The notes under the pieces were generated by a model. That model searched no databases. It had not been told where the DNA came from and saw only the letters and a program-made list of their open reading frames with translations. 64,000 nt of DNA from Vibrio sp. SCSIO 43136 (GTDB lineage: Bacteria > Pseudomonadota > Gammaproteobacteria > Enterobacterales > Vibrionaceae). How positions within the stretch are numbered: the first letter of the stretch is position 1; every line of letters begins with the position of its first letter. Position numbers and translations under genes: made by a program. The stretch spans positions 682,001 to 746,000 of the forward strand of contig NZ_CP071849.1 of NCBI RefSeq assembly GCF_023716565.1. Reading direction: 5' to 3'. Positions 63,903 to 64,000 of the stretch are shown here, in pieces.

Positions 63903-64000
63903 ATGTCCAATAATTTTATCGCAACGATGCTGATGTTAGCGTCCACCTTGAGCCTTTCACTAACAGGGGTGTTCGCAAAGTTTCTCAGTGAGGAAATGAG
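63903..64000 (+). CDS. Truncated membrane protein, EamA/DMT-like N-terminus
   Basis: ATG 63903 follows AAGGAG at seven bases. The 32 codons before the window edge (FIATMLMLASTLSLSLTGVF ...) form one hydrophobic helix followed by FAKFLSEE, as at the start of EamA-type carriers. The rest lies outside. Divergent from the LysR gene that likely controls it. Family call is tentative. Confidence 0.6.
   Translation, partial: MSNNFIATMLMLASTLSLSLTGVFAKFLSEEM

Overview
The window reads as a stretch of a Vibrio chromosome; chromosome 2 is my inference. Reasons: moderately AT-rich coding DNA, gcvT and an XRE-cupin regulator divergent from glyA-gcvH-gcvP, a run of trypsin-like proteases with GlyGly-CTERM tails (the VesA/B/C type known from Vibrio type II secretion), and pyrC, nadE, a PfkB/LacI sugar pair and a PhnA protein amid many LysR, AraC and EamA genes. 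No rRNA, tRNA, CRISPR array, transposase or integrase was seen. Species cannot be given.

Layout. 1-4.0 kb: lactate metabolism, with a 5'-truncated lactate/malate dehydrogenase and a FAD/4Fe-4S D-lactate dehydrogenase. 4.1-11.2 kb: small regulator-enzyme pairs (LysR/SDR, WYL/hydrolase, TetR/SDR), two of them with clear palindromic operators between the genes. 11.2-21.9 kb: Na/Pi cotransporter, an outer-membrane protein and a MalT-like regulator that share an 18-bp dyad, a DMT exporter, a patatin, a secreted serine protease and a periplasmic binding-like protein.

22.4-31.97 kb is an accessory island between near-identical terminator hairpins and 26-bp inverted repeats (24/26 identical). Going leftward it encodes a CoiA-like nuclease candidate, an OLD-type ATPase/TOPRIM nuclease, a reverse transcriptase with YADD and a nitrilase-fold protein. 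A three-helix membrane protein converges on these from the left. RT plus nitrilase is the signature of class 1 UG/DRT anti-phage reverse transcriptases, but here they are two separate genes, directly behind an OLD nuclease. This is the strongest candidate for an undescribed or variant defence system in the window. The right edge carries a decayed ORF and a tiny basic ORF.

31.97-38.95 kb: glycine cleavage and serine hydroxymethyltransferase genes around an XRE-cupin regulator, with GTTTCC/GGAAAC elements in both control regions. 39.1-42.5 kb: three tandem GlyGly-CTERM serine proteases. 42.5-45.2 kb: DUF3015, DUF4105 and YgbA-type genes. 45.3-54.9 kb: TPR-GGDEF cyclase, DMT/AraC pair, pyrC, a MOSC-reductase-ferredoxin fusion, nadE, a NadD-like gene and a cupin protein. 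55.2-64 kb: acyltransferase, lipase, DAACS symporter, fructokinase/LacI pair, PhnA protein, YbjQ protein and a LysR divergent from a truncated transporter at the window edge.
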